A DNA stretch of 64,000 nucleotides from Flavobacteriaceae bacterium UBA5534. Its GTDB lineage: Bacteria; Bacteroidota; Bacteroidia; Flavobacteriales; Flavobacteriaceae. Location of the stretch: positions 107,845 through 171,844 of the forward strand of contig DINS01000022.1 in assembly GCA_002426015.1 (NCBI GenBank), given 5' to 3'. A program made the translations under genes and the position numbers. Within the stretch, counting starts at the first letter, position 1, and every line of letters starts with the position of its first letter. The notes below the pieces were generated by a model. It made no database searches. It saw only the letters and a program-made list of their open reading frames with translations, and was not told the DNA's origin. Of the stretch, positions 1 to 7,581 are shown one piece after another.

Positions 1-779
1 TTTTTCAGAAGCTTCGCCTCTTCCCAAAAAACATCCATTTCATCAAGAGTCATTTCTGACAAAGATTTATTTATTTCCAAAGATTTAGACTCTAGATACT
101 GAAATCGCTTGATGAATTTTTTATTGGTACGCTCCAGTGCATTCTCTGGATTTATTTTTAAAAACCGTGCATAATTAATTAGCGAGAACAGCACGTCTCC
201 AAACTCACTTTCTATTTTATCACGATTACCAATGGCAACTTCTTCTTTTAATTCCTGCAACTCTTCTTCCACTTTTTCATAGACCTGATGTGGTTCTTCC
301 CAATCAAAACCAACACCAGCAACTTTATCTTGTATGCGATTGGCTTTTACCATAGCTGGCAAACTTTTAGGAACTCCTTGTAACACACTTGTTTTTCCCT
401 TTTCCTTAAGTTTTATTTGTTCCCAATTGCGCTTAACGTCATCTTCATTCTCTACCTTCACATCACCATAAATATGAGGATGACGCTCAATGAGTTTGTC
501 ACTTATACTATTACAGACATCTGCAATATCAAAACTTTTGGTTTCGCTACCTATACGTGCATAAAACACAATATGTAACAAGAGGTCGCCTAATTCTTTT
601 TTTACCTCTTCCAAATCGTTATCTAGAATGGCATCGCCAAGTTCATAAACTTCTTCTATTGTTAGATGGCGTAAGGTTTCCATGGTTTGCTTTTTGTCCC
701 AAGGACATTGCTCTCGCAACTCATCCATTATGATAAGCAACCTTTCAAAAGCTTTTAGATGCTGTGTTTTATCGGTCAT
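1..779 (-). CDS. mazG: MazG nucleoside triphosphate pyrophosphohydrolase (3' end cut by window edge)
   Basis: Hydrolyses nucleoside triphosphates to monophosphates and pyrophosphate, a house-cleaning role in the cytoplasm. I translated it from the ATG at 779; the frame stays open to base 1. It shows the MazG signatures CPWDKKQT near the N-terminus, the EE..E..D metal-binding helix (TIEEVYELGDAI) and a second MazG repeat with EFGDVLFSLINYAR. The tail TLDEMDVFWEEAK is the usual C-terminus of the family, so only a few residues are missing. A TATTTTTG box lies about 20 bases upstream. It lies beside DUF5606 and def on the same strand, a common flavobacterial order. Family assignment is very sure; the exact end lies outside the window. 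Confidence 0.95.
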   Translation of the reverse strand, partial: MTDKTQHLKAFERLLIIMDELREQCPWDKKQTMETLRHLTIEEVYELGDAILDNDLEEVKKELGDLLLHIVFYARIGSETKSFDIADVCNSISDKLIERHPHIYGDVKVENEDDVKRNWEQIKLKEKGKTSVLQGVPKSLPAMVKANRIQDKVAGVGFDWEEPHQVYEKVEEELQELKEEVAIGNRDKIESEFGDVLFSLINYARFLKINPENALERTNKKFIKRFQYLESKSLEINKSLSEMTLDEMDVFWEEAKLLK

Positions 780-798
780 GATTTTGATTTATAGAACT

Positions 799-806
799 CA
801 AAAATA
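799..806 (-). promoter_or_regulatory. Probable -7 promoter box of mazG
   Basis: The minus strand reads TATTTTTG, matching the Bacteroidota -7 consensus TAnnTTTG, about 20 bases before the mazG start. No clear -33 TTG was identified. Confidence 0.4.
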
Positions 807-901
807 CGACTAATAGAAGAGTTCAAAAAGAGATAAGACTATCTTTCTTTAAACAATTTATGAACTAAAAACTTATTGGGTTTAAAAAAAAAACTGCAAA
901 C

Positions 902-930
902 AAAAAAGGAATCTCTTTGTGAGATTCCTT
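902..930 (-). terminator. Rho-independent terminator of the DUF5606 gene
   Basis: A perfect 10-bp stem (AAGGAATCTC / GAGATTCCTT, loop of 5) is followed on the minus strand by a run of T. It lies 25 bases after the stop of the DUF5606 gene and separates it from mazG. Confidence 0.85.
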
Positions 931-954
931 CTATAGTATAAATGACAATTTGCT

Positions 955-1392
955 TTATTCTTCTTCTGAAGTTGAAGCATTTTTAGTGGCTTCTTTTTCT
1001 TCATCAAGAGCCGATAGCAAATCGTGTTTTTGCAATAAATTATACCATTGCACTATCTTTTTAATATCGCTTGGATAGACCCTGTCCTCATCATAATCTG
1101 GTAAGACCTCAAAGAAATACTCTTCCAAAACGTCTTTAGAGTCTTTATGGTTTATAGATGTTGCTTTGCCATCTTCTTTGGTTCTTATCTTTTTGAATAC
1201 ATCACGCAATGGTAATTCTTCTGTCAAGGTATATACTGCAATTTCGCTCAAAACACTCACGTTGCTATGCGCATTGACCGTAATTCTTTTGTTGTCCAAT
1301 AATGATTCGGCAACAAAACCGTTACGAATTGGAGTTACCACTTTGTATAAGCCTGGCTTTCCGGCAATTGATAAAATTTTATCTAAACTCAT
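955..1392 (-). CDS. DUF5606 family protein
   Basis: A conserved Bacteroidota protein of 145 residues with no known biochemical role. The N-terminus MSLDKILSIAGKPGLYKVV and the central VYTLTEELPLRDVFKKI segment fit the family as I recall it. The last 15 or so residues are acidic and low-complexity. No signal peptide or membrane segment is visible, so it should be cytoplasmic. It sits between def and mazG, and this neighbourhood recurs in flavobacteria, which hints at a housekeeping role. A TATATTTG box lies 21 bases upstream and a strong terminator follows. Function unknown. Confidence 0.85.
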   Translation of the reverse strand: MSLDKILSIAGKPGLYKVVTPIRNGFVAESLLDNKRITVNAHSNVSVLSEIAVYTLTEELPLRDVFKKIRTKEDGKATSINHKDSKDVLEEYFFEVLPDYDEDRVYPSDIKKIVQWYNLLQKHDLLSALDEEKEATKNASTSEEE

Positions 1393-1412
1393 AAATTATA
1401 TGTTGATGTTGG

Positions 1413-1420
1413 CAAATATA
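1413..1420 (-). promoter_or_regulatory. Probable -7 promoter box of the DUF5606 gene
   Basis: The minus strand reads TATATTTG (TAnnTTTG consensus) 21 bases before the start codon, in the 55-base gap after def. This suggests the gene can be transcribed separately from def. Confidence 0.4.
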
Positions 1421-1447
1421 AAAGTTTGCCTTAATTGTCTTTAATTT

Positions 1448-2038
1448 TTAACGTTTCTTTTTTTGTGCAGGAAAACGCATCCTGTAATCCACATCAATAT
1501 TTCCTTTTGAAATATTGGCCAAACGACCTTTGATTAAACGCTTTTTTAATGCAGATAGTTTGTCAGTAAATAAAATCCCTTCAATATGATCATATTCATG
1601 CTGAATCACTCGAGCAATCAACCCATCAAATTCTTCGGTATGCTTTACAAATTTCTCATCAACATACTCAATTTTTATTTTAGGTTTTCTAAACACATCT
1701 TCCCGCACATCTGGAATGCTCAAACAGCCTTCATTAAAAGCCCATTCGTCACCTGTTTCTTCTAGTATCCTTGCATTTATAAAGGTTCTTTTAAAATTTT
1801 TAAGTTGCTCTTGTTCTTCTTTTGTAAAATCTTCATCTTCAGAAAACGGTTCGGTATCTACCAAAAACAAACGAATAGGCAACCCTATTTGAGGCGCAGC
1901 CAAGCCAACGCCATAAGCACCATACATAGTGTCGTACATGTTTTCAATGAGAGCATCCAAGTTTGGGTACTCTTTGGAAATGTCTTCTGCCTTTTTTCTT
2001 AAAACGGCGTCGCCGTAAGCAACTATAGGTAAAACCAT
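1448..2038 (-). CDS. def: Peptide deformylase
   Basis: Removes the N-formyl group from nascent proteins; cytoplasmic metalloenzyme. All three family motifs are present: GVGLAAPQIG (residues 43-52), EGCLS (103-107, metal ligand Cys105) and QHEYDHIEG (146-154, ligands His147 and His151 with catalytic Glu148). The length of 196 residues and the insert between motifs 1 and 2 are normal for Bacteroidota. The basic tail QKKKR is ordinary. A TATTTTTG box lies at 2059-2066 on the minus strand. It neighbours ruvX, but a small exported-protein gene intervenes. Confidence 0.97.
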   Translation of the reverse strand: MVLPIVAYGDAVLRKKAEDISKEYPNLDALIENMYDTMYGAYGVGLAAPQIGLPIRLFLVDTEPFSEDEDFTKEEQEQLKNFKRTFINARILEETGDEWAFNEGCLSIPDVREDVFRKPKIKIEYVDEKFVKHTEEFDGLIARVIQHEYDHIEGILFTDKLSALKKRLIKGRLANISKGNIDVDYRMRFPAQKKKR

Positions 2039-2058
2039 GAATTTTTGTTTTTCAAATG

Positions 2059-2066
2059 CAAAAATA
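2059..2066 (-). promoter_or_regulatory. Probable -7 promoter box of def
   Basis: The minus strand reads TATTTTTG, 21 bases before the def start codon. The -33 element is not clear. Confidence 0.4.
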
Positions 2067-2100
2067 CAATTCTATTGTGTTTATAATAATGTTTGAGCAT

Positions 2101-2130
2101 AAAAAAACTCCTTAATATTAAGGAGTTTTA
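2101..2130 (-). terminator. Rho-independent terminator of the small T9SS cargo gene
   Basis: Palindrome AAAACTCCTTAA-TA-TTAAGGAGTTTT followed on the minus strand by a T run. It lies 20 bases after the stop of the gene at 2150-2743 and isolates it from def. Confidence 0.85.
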
Positions 2131-2149
2131 TAGATTATGGCATAAAATG

Positions 2150-2743
2150 TTATCTCATGACGACCACTTTTTTGGTTATTGCAAGGTTATCAATAGAGAT
2201 TTTTAGTAAATACACTCCGTTAGGTAGGTTAACCAAACTCATTGGTTTAACCATTGAATTGCTTGTTTGATCCTTAATAACCGACTTACCAGTTATATCA
2301 TATAAATTGAGTGTTGCAGAAACAGAGGTATTAAATTTGACAAACAAATCATTTCCGCTTACCAATGGATTAGGATACACTTTCAAACCGTTAAACAATG
2401 CTTCAATATCTTCAATTGAAAGCACTTCATTGGTTAAAGTTCCATTGGTATACTCACACGTTCCGTAACCAAAACCAGCTGTAAACATACTTGGATTTGA
2501 CAAAGCCGAACCACTGGTTAAATCATAACGAGAATAAGAATCATCACAATACACTCTTGAGAACACACTTGCACCAACTGAAACGTTTAAAGGTCGATCC
2601 ACACAAGCAGAAGTACCTGTATCATAAAAAAAGTACAGTGATGTTCCATTGGAAAATCCTGTTGGAGGGCAAGACTGGGCAACCAAACTTTTGGTAGTAA
2701 AAAGCCCAATGCATAACATTAATAAAAAGTAATAATTTTTCAT
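2150..2743 (-). CDS. Small exported protein with type A T9SS sorting domain
   Basis: A 197-residue protein with a clear signal peptide (MKNYYFLLMLCIGLFTTKS, then LVAQ) and a C-terminal Por-secretion sorting domain of type A. That domain starts at the VYPNP motif (about residue 120), has the middle signature LYDITGK, and ends NGVYLLKISIDN...KKVVVMR. Type A domains direct crossing of the outer membrane by the type IX system, with cleavage and attachment to the surface. The cargo part is only about 95 residues, with several Cys and many Tyr, Ser and Gly, and I recognise no domain in it. It has its own terminator and a TAGATTTG box at 2789-2796. It separates def from ruvX. Sorting is confident; activity unknown. 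Confidence 0.85.
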   Translation of the reverse strand: MKNYYFLLMLCIGLFTTKSLVAQSCPPTGFSNGTSLYFFYDTGTSACVDRPLNVSVGASVFSRVYCDDSYSRYDLTSGSALSNPSMFTAGFGYGTCEYTNGTLTNEVLSIEDIEALFNGLKVYPNPLVSGNDLFVKFNTSVSATLNLYDITGKSVIKDQTSNSMVKPMSLVNLPNGVYLLKISIDNLAITKKVVVMR

Positions 2744-2788
2744 AGATTTGGGTTTAAAGTTAAACAGCTTAATAACAGTCTGTTAAAA

Positions 2789-2796
2789 CAAATCTA
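2789..2796 (-). promoter_or_regulatory. Possible -7 promoter box of the small T9SS cargo gene
   Basis: The minus strand reads TAGATTTG, 46 bases before the start codon, matching TAnnTTTG. Spacing to a -33 element was not established. Confidence 0.3.
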
Positions 2797-2846
2797 TAAA
2801 AAATATTTCGATAAAGTGTTATAAATGTTCGATAAAGTGCAAATAT

Positions 2847-3260
2847 TTAGTTTTTTGAGTATAAATAGCTTTGCAGGATAATGGTTGCACTAATTTCGTC
2901 AACCAAAGCCTTATTTTTTCTTTGATTTTTTTTAAGCCCACTATCAATCATAGTTTGAAATGCCATTTTAGAAGTAAACCGTTCATCAACTCTTACAATT
3001 GGAATTTGAGGAATCGCTATTTTTAATTTTTCAATAAATGGAATAATATCAGCCTCGTTTTCAGACACTTCATTATTCATTTGCTTTGGCTCACCTATTA
3101 TGAATAGTTCAACGTTTTCTTTTGAAATATAATCTTTTAAAAAAGACAAAAGATCTTTTGTAACAACAGTCGTCAAACCAGAGGCAATAATCTGAAGTTC
3201 ATCAGTTACTGCAATTCCAGTGCGTTTTGTTCCGTAATCTATTGCTAATAATCTTGCCAT
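2847..3260 (-). CDS. ruvX: RuvX/YqgF-type Holliday junction resolvase / rRNA processing nuclease
   Basis: A 137-residue RNase H-fold nuclease of the YqgF/RuvX family, linked to pre-16S rRNA processing and to Holliday junction resolution. The first catalytic Asp is in LAIDYGTKRTGIAVTD (residues 5-20). The middle strand has FIIGEPKQMN, and the last motifs are VDERFTS and DEISATIILQSYL. Length is typical. The start follows a TAACTTTG -7 box by only 7 bases, so the message may have almost no leader. It diverges from dapD. Cytoplasmic. Confident family call. Confidence 0.93.
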   Translation of the reverse strand: MARLLAIDYGTKRTGIAVTDELQIIASGLTTVVTKDLLSFLKDYISKENVELFIIGEPKQMNNEVSENEADIIPFIEKLKIAIPQIPIVRVDERFTSKMAFQTMIDSGLKKNQRKNKALVDEISATIILQSYLYSKN

Positions 3261-3267
3261 ACATTTG

Positions 3268-3275
3268 CAAAGTTA
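3268..3275 (-). promoter_or_regulatory. -7 box of ruvX, immediately before the start codon
   Basis: The minus strand reads TAACTTTG, 7 bases upstream of the ruvX ATG. If used, transcription would start at or next to the start codon, giving a leaderless or nearly leaderless message. Confidence 0.45.
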
Positions 3276-3336
3276 GGGTTATTATAAAAGCTGACATATT
3301 TTTTAGTGTTCAATTTAATAAAATGAATTATAGAAC

Positions 3337-3344
3337 TATCTTTG
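3337..3344 (+). promoter_or_regulatory. -7 promoter box of dapD
   Basis: TATCTTTG matches TAnnTTTG and lies 18 bases before the dapD start codon. It shares the short divergent region with the ruvX promoter. Confidence 0.5.
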
Positions 3345-3362
3345 TAAAAATTACGATTAGAT

Positions 3363-4178
3363 ATGACACAACTGCAACAAATTATAGAAAATGCTTGGGA
3401 AGACCGTTCCTTATTGACTGACGACGTTACCATTAATAGTATACGAAGCGTCATCGATTTATTGGATGAAGGCACATTGCGTGTAGCAGAGCCAACATCT
3501 GATGGATGGCAAGTGAACGAATGGGTAAAAAAAGCGGTTGTGATGTATTTTCCAATCCAAAAAATGGAAACTTTGGAAGCTGGAATTTTTGAGTATCATG
3601 ATAAAATTCCATTAAAAAGAGACTATGCCAACAAAGGAATCCGAGTGGTACCAAATGCTGTAGCTCGTCATGGTGCTTATATTTCAAAAGGTGTCATTAT
3701 GATGCCAAGTTATGTGAATATTGGAGCCTATGTTGATGAAGGTACCATGGTCGATACTTGGGCTACGGTTGGAAGTTGTGCACAGATTGGTAAGAATGTA
3801 CATTTATCAGGTGGTGTTGGTATTGGTGGCGTTTTAGAGCCATTGCAAGCGGCTCCAGTGATTATCGAAGATGGTGCATTTATAGGTTCGCGCTGTATCG
3901 TGGTTGAAGGTGTCCGAGTAGAAAAAGAGGCCGTTTTAGGTGCCAATGTAGTGCTGACAATGAGTACAAAAATTATTGATGTCACAGGAACTGAACCAAA
4001 AGAAATGAAAGGGATTGTGCCTGCTCGCTCTGTGGTGATTCCTGGAAGTTATACTAAAAAATTCCCAGCTGGAGAGTTTCAAGTGCCTTGCGCTTTGATT
4101 ATTGGAACACGTAAAGAAAGTACCGATAAAAAAACATCATTAAACGATGCGCTTCGTGAATATAATGTGGCTGTTTAA
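3363..4178 (+). CDS. dapD: 2,3,4,5-tetrahydropyridine-2,6-dicarboxylate N-succinyltransferase
   Basis: Transfers succinyl from succinyl-CoA to tetrahydrodipicolinate in the lysine/meso-diaminopimelate pathway, in the cytoplasm. The length of 271 residues is typical. The N-terminal helical domain is followed by a left-handed beta-helix built of hexapeptide repeats (about residues 100-235), including VRVVPNAVARHGAYI, GAYVDEGTMVDTWATVGSCAQIG and GGVGIGGVLEPLQ, all strongly conserved in DapD. lysA of the same pathway is in this window at 40263-41471, but not linked. It converges on the LPS-kinase-like gene with only 3 bases between stops and no obvious terminator. Confidence 0.97.
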   Translation: MTQLQQIIENAWEDRSLLTDDVTINSIRSVIDLLDEGTLRVAEPTSDGWQVNEWVKKAVVMYFPIQKMETLEAGIFEYHDKIPLKRDYANKGIRVVPNAVARHGAYISKGVIMMPSYVNIGAYVDEGTMVDTWATVGSCAQIGKNVHLSGGVGIGGVLEPLQAAPVIIEDGAFIGSRCIVVEGVRVEKEAVLGANVVLTMSTKIIDVTGTEPKEMKGIVPARSVVIPGSYTKKFPAGEFQVPCALIIGTRKESTDKKTSLNDALREYNVAV

Positions 4179-4181
4179 AAA

Positions 4182-4961
4182 TCAAGATTTAAACCTCATC
4201 TTGCGACCAGATTTTTTCAGCTTTTTGCTATCGACTTTACATTGAAAATATCGACTGTGCTTCAACATTAAATCGTGCGTTTCTTGGTACGTTTTATTGT
4301 AGAGCTTGGCATAGGTTTCTGACATGATTTTTACCATCGTTTTTGACAGCCACAAGCGACGGAAATTATGCATCCGTTTATCAAAATCCATAGATTGAAA
4401 AGTCATACGATTCAAATCTATCAAATAGAAATCGTAAAGACCATTCCCTCTTTTCACAATCAACGTGTTGCCTGGCGAATGGTCCAAAAAGTTAATGTCG
4501 TTTTCGTGCAATTTGAATGTAAACTTGGTAAATTCCTGCAGAATACGAACTCTATCGGGAAATTGTGGTTGATGGATTAAATCTCTAAAATCGAAATCAT
4601 AATCGATATGCTTACTGATATAGTAGCTGTTTTTTAATCCTAAAGCCGAAAACTCTTCAATATAAGCGATTGGGAATGGTGTCGAAATACCGCATTCTAT
4701 GAGTTTTTGAGCATATTCGAACGATCGCTTTGCTTTTGATTTTCGTAAAAATTTATAAACAAAAGCATTAAAAACATTAGGCTTCTTAAACGATTTAATG
4801 TTGATTTTCTCTCCTTTAAGGTCAAAACTCTTGATACTATTGCGCTCATTAAGCAATACGTTTTCGCCTTTATTATAAAAATCCCTAACAATCTCTAAAA
4901 CATCATAAGCTTTAGATTCGTAATCCTTATGAAAATGTACCACTTGTTTTGTGTCGCTCAT
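4182..4961 (-). CDS. Lipopolysaccharide (Kdo/WaaP-type) kinase family protein
   Basis: Probable inner-core sugar kinase with a protein-kinase-like fold. From the ATG at 4961 (MSDTKQVVHF) it has 259 residues. Upstream in-frame codons exist, but they cover the divergent promoter region of the next gene, so I rejected the longer start. The catalytic loop is D160-HSPGN165 (D....N) followed by IDLNR with the metal-binding Asp182. The N-terminal lobe is Lys-rich, and no membrane segment is seen. It is divergent from the GT9 gene and at the edge of the glycan island, consistent with phosphorylating Kdo or heptose on lipid A-core. The exact acceptor cannot be told from sequence. Confidence 0.85.
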   Translation of the reverse strand: MSDTKQVVHFHKDYESKAYDVLEIVRDFYNKGENVLLNERNSIKSFDLKGEKINIKSFKKPNVFNAFVYKFLRKSKAKRSFEYAQKLIECGISTPFPIAYIEEFSALGLKNSYYISKHIDYDFDFRDLIHQPQFPDRVRILQEFTKFTFKLHENDINFLDHSPGNTLIVKRGNGLYDFYLIDLNRMTFQSMDFDKRMHNFRRLWLSKTMVKIMSETYAKLYNKTYQETHDLMLKHSRYFQCKVDSKKLKKSGRKMRFKS

Positions 4962-5040
4962 AGTTTTCAAAGATATGTCAATTGATATTTTAATAAAAGC
5001 AGAAAATATAATACTTTGCGATACCTTAATTCTAAAGCAC

Positions 5041-5062
5041 GAGATTCCCACTTTCGCGGGAA
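5041..5062. repeat. Small palindromic intergenic repeat (TTCCC...GGGAA type)
   Basis: GAGATTCCCACTTTCGCGGG plus AA forms an imperfect hairpin, TTCCCAC / GCGGGAA. It resembles the short intergenic repeats of the type ATTCCCGCGAAAGTGGGAAT that are scattered in many bacteria. It lies six bases before the GT9 start codon. Confidence 0.5.
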
Positions 5063-5067
5063 AAAAG

Positions 5068-6129
5068 ATGAAAAAAATACTGGTCATACAGAACAAACGG
5101 ATTGGAGATGTACTCTTGGCATCGCTTATTGGCACCAACATCAAGCAGATGTATCCTAAAGCCGAAGTTCATTATTTGGTGTATGATTACACAACTGGAG
5201 TTATTGAAAACAATCCCAACATCACTAAAATAATTCCTATTAATGAGAAGGAACTAAAAAAAATCCCAAATCTCATCAAGCTTATCTTTCAGATTAGAAA
5301 AGAAAAATACGATATCATTTTTGATCCTTATGCAAAATTACAAAGTCGTTTGATTTGTTTGTTTTCTAAAGCAAAAGTGAGAGTTGGCTTCAAAAAAAGG
5401 AAAAAAGACCCAGTACTTGATTTTTATACCCATTCTATTGGTTTTCTAAAAGAAAAAAGTAAGCCTTGTGGTAAATCCATCGAAGATAGAGTGCATTTGG
5501 TAACCTCTGTTTTCCCTATCGATAATCCAGTTTTTGAGCCGAAAATATATTTGACCGAACAGGAAAAGCAATACGACAAATTAAAAGCTTACAACAAACC
5601 TGTGATTATGTTTGGGATTTTGGGAAGTACACCTCAAAAAACGATGCCTTATGATTATATTACCAAAATTATTGATTTTGTAACCGAAAACTATCAAGTT
5701 TATGTGTTGTTCAATTATGCTCCAAACCAAAAGGAAGACGCTCAAAGTATTTACGATAATTGCAAACATAAAGACGCCATAATTTTTGATGTATATGAAG
5801 ACAGCATCAGAGGGTTTGTTCAGTTGATGAACCAATGTGATATGTTGGTAGCCAATGAAGGAGGAACAGTCCATATTGCAAAAGCACTCGATAAACCAAC
5901 CTTCACCATTTTTTCTCCTTATGTTTTAAAAGAACATTGGGCAAGTTTTGAAGATGGCATCAAACATACATCTGTTCATCTATTGGAGGAAAAACCAGAT
6001 TTATACACTGCTGCTTCTAAAGAAGAACGTAGAGATATTGAAGACAATCCTGTGATTTTATACAAACAATTGACACCAGAAATGATTATTCCAAAACTCA
6101 AATCATTTTTAGACCATCAACTAAAGTAA
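5068..6129 (+). CDS. Glycosyltransferase family 9 (heptosyltransferase-like)
   Basis: A GT-B fold transferase of the ADP-heptose:LPS heptosyltransferase family, 353 residues from the ATG at 5068. The longer open frame begins inside the divergent promoter region and is not supported. The N-terminus MKKILVIQNKRIGDVLLASL is the classic GT9 start. The donor-site signature is around residue 262 (NEGGTVHIAKALDKP). Cytoplasmic face of the inner membrane, adding core sugars. It is followed by a methyltransferase 6 bases downstream, and sits beside a Kdo-kinase-like gene. It could transfer heptose or another sugar; the nucleotide-sugar donor is inferred from family only. Confidence 0.88.
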   Translation: MKKILVIQNKRIGDVLLASLIGTNIKQMYPKAEVHYLVYDYTTGVIENNPNITKIIPINEKELKKIPNLIKLIFQIRKEKYDIIFDPYAKLQSRLICLFSKAKVRVGFKKRKKDPVLDFYTHSIGFLKEKSKPCGKSIEDRVHLVTSVFPIDNPVFEPKIYLTEQEKQYDKLKAYNKPVIMFGILGSTPQKTMPYDYITKIIDFVTENYQVYVLFNYAPNQKEDAQSIYDNCKHKDAIIFDVYEDSIRGFVQLMNQCDMLVANEGGTVHIAKALDKPTFTIFSPYVLKEHWASFEDGIKHTSVHLLEEKPDLYTAASKEERRDIEDNPVILYKQLTPEMIIPKLKSFLDHQLK

Positions 6130-6135
6130 AAGCTT

Positions 6136-6711
6136 ATGAACATCATTGACAAGTTTCATAATTGGCGACGTCAACAACGTTGGAACAAACAGTACAAAAA
6201 AGGAGTTTGGGACAATTTAAATAGCGAAGCAGAGCGTGTACGATACCAAAGTATCATCGATTTGATGTACACTTTTGGCACTAAAAACCCTTCAATATTA
6301 GATTTGGGCTGCGGTGAAGGCATCTTATGTAAACGGTTGGAGAACAACGATTATTCTTATTTTTTAGGAATGGATTTCTCATCAGTTTCTATTGATAAAG
6401 CCAACCTACTTCAACTCAAAAATGCCGAATTTATTTGTGCTGACATCCACACATTTGTACCAAAACAAACGTTTGATGTCATTGTGTTCAATGAAGTGTT
6501 TTATTATATCCACGATAGTGAAAAACAAAATGTACTTCAACGTATGATTAACAACCTCAATCCTAATGGAATTATTATTACTTCAATGTTTAGAGAAAGT
6601 AAAGGTTGTTGGGATTATTTTGAAAATACATTGACACAGCTTCAATTTAAAAAAATCACCACAGATGACGAAAAGACCTATTGGAAAATTGGTGTTTATA
6701 AGACACCTTAA
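6136..6711 (+). CDS. Class I SAM-dependent methyltransferase
   Basis: A 191-residue Rossmann-fold methyltransferase. SAM-binding motif I is ILDLGCGEGILCKRL (about residues 55-69), followed by the acidic motif II region FLGMDFSSVSIDKA and the post-motif VIVFNEVFYYIHD. It is 6 bases behind the GT9 gene, so probably co-transcribed. In this context it probably methylates a sugar or a glycan intermediate, but no feature defines the acceptor. Its stop overlaps that of the convergent glycosyltransferase at 6708. Confidence 0.85.
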   Translation: MNIIDKFHNWRRQQRWNKQYKKGVWDNLNSEAERVRYQSIIDLMYTFGTKNPSILDLGCGEGILCKRLENNDYSYFLGMDFSSVSIDKANLLQLKNAEFICADIHTFVPKQTFDVIVFNEVFYYIHDSEKQNVLQRMINNLNPNGIIITSMFRESKGCWDYFENTLTQLQFKKITTDDEKTYWKIGVYKTP

Positions 6712-7529
6712 GCTTTTTTCACAATCCCAAAATCAGTCCACACTTTATGCTCTGCTTTGGTTACGTCTCTAATGGCTCTGTTCTTATTTAGCGCTTCTTT
6801 GTTAACATAACCTCTACTATGGTCGAGATGTACACAAATTGCAGTATATCGCAATTGAATAGGTTTCACACCATTGTTCATCAAGCGTTCACCCAATTCT
6901 CGGTCCTCACCTCCATATTGCATACGCTCATCGAACCCATTAACCGCCAAAATATCTGTTTTATAAGCTGACGCATTGTGACCGTTCCATGTTGCTTTGG
7001 TAGGTGTCACTTTATTGAGCAACCAAGCTTTAAAATGATTGGTCGTGAGCTTGTTATTTTTAAAAGACGATTTCAATCCTCGCTTTTTTAACCAAGACAA
7101 ATCAAAACAATGGCCATTATAAATGTCTTCTTTTGTGATGGCTTTTGATATATCCATTGGCAACTTAAAATAGCCTCCTGATAAAAAATAACCTTCCTGT
7201 CTGTATTTTACATGCTGCTCCACAAAATCAGCTCTTGGGATACAATCACCATCAGACATCATAATATATGGCGTTGAACATTTCAGAATGGCTTTATTCA
7301 AAATCTTGGTTTTTTGAAACCCGTCATCCTCGTGCCAAACATGAACAATCTTGTAGAAGACTTCTTTTGATATGTTTTCAATCAAGTCAAAAGTATCTTG
7401 CTTTGAACCATCGTCAGCAATGACGATTTCAAATTGTCTATATGTTTGATTGTTATAACCATATAGTACCTTTGCCAACCAATCTGGCGAATTGTAAGTA
7501 CTGATAATAATAGAGGTATCTATGGTCAT
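6708..7529 (-). CDS. Family 2 glycosyltransferase
   Basis: A GT-A fold transferase of 273 residues. The N-terminal nucleotide-binding region is SIIISTYNSPDWL, with ADDGS at about 38-42. The DxD-type motif is SDGDCIPRADF near residue 92. A C-terminal GGEDRELGERL (about 207) resembles the galactosyltransferase-like C-domain of chondroitin-synthase-type GT2 enzymes, where E/D-D acts as base. No membrane helix. Acts on the cytoplasmic side in surface-glycan assembly. The divergent region 7530-7581 holds TAnnTTTG boxes for both strands. Confidence 0.88.
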   Translation of the reverse strand: MTIDTSIIISTYNSPDWLAKVLYGYNNQTYRQFEIVIADDGSKQDTFDLIENISKEVFYKIVHVWHEDDGFQKTKILNKAILKCSTPYIMMSDGDCIPRADFVEQHVKYRQEGYFLSGGYFKLPMDISKAITKEDIYNGHCFDLSWLKKRGLKSSFKNNKLTTNHFKAWLLNKVTPTKATWNGHNASAYKTDILAVNGFDERMQYGGEDRELGERLMNNGVKPIQLRYTAICVHLDHSRGYVNKEALNKNRAIRDVTKAEHKVWTDFGIVKKA

Positions 7530-7537
7530 TGTATGGG

Positions 7538-7545
7538 CAAATATA
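7538..7545 (-). promoter_or_regulatory. -7 box of the GT2 gene at 6708-7529
   Basis: The minus strand reads TATATTTG, 8 bases before the start codon, so the leader would be very short. It is only 12 bases from the divergent box at 7558. Confidence 0.4.
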
Positions 7546-7557
7546 AAGTTATTTTAG

Positions 7558-7565
7558 TAATTTTG
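7558..7565 (+). promoter_or_regulatory. -7 box of the GT2 gene at 7582-8319
   Basis: TAATTTTG matches TAnnTTTG, 16 bases before the ATG at 7582. With the opposing box at 7538-7545 it forms a compact divergent promoter. Confidence 0.4.
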
Positions 7566-7581
7566 CGCTTTACTTTTGACA

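Noticed and set aside
4951..5067. N-terminal extension of the GT9 gene (start at 4951)
   Set aside because: It would overlap the opposing gene's start, and the GT9 family begins at MKKILVIQNKRIGD.
4962..5144. N-terminal extension of the Kdo-kinase-like gene (start at 5144)
   Set aside because: The extra 61 residues overlap the divergent promoter region and the palindromic repeat, and do not belong to the kinase fold. The ATG at 4961 gives the normal family start.
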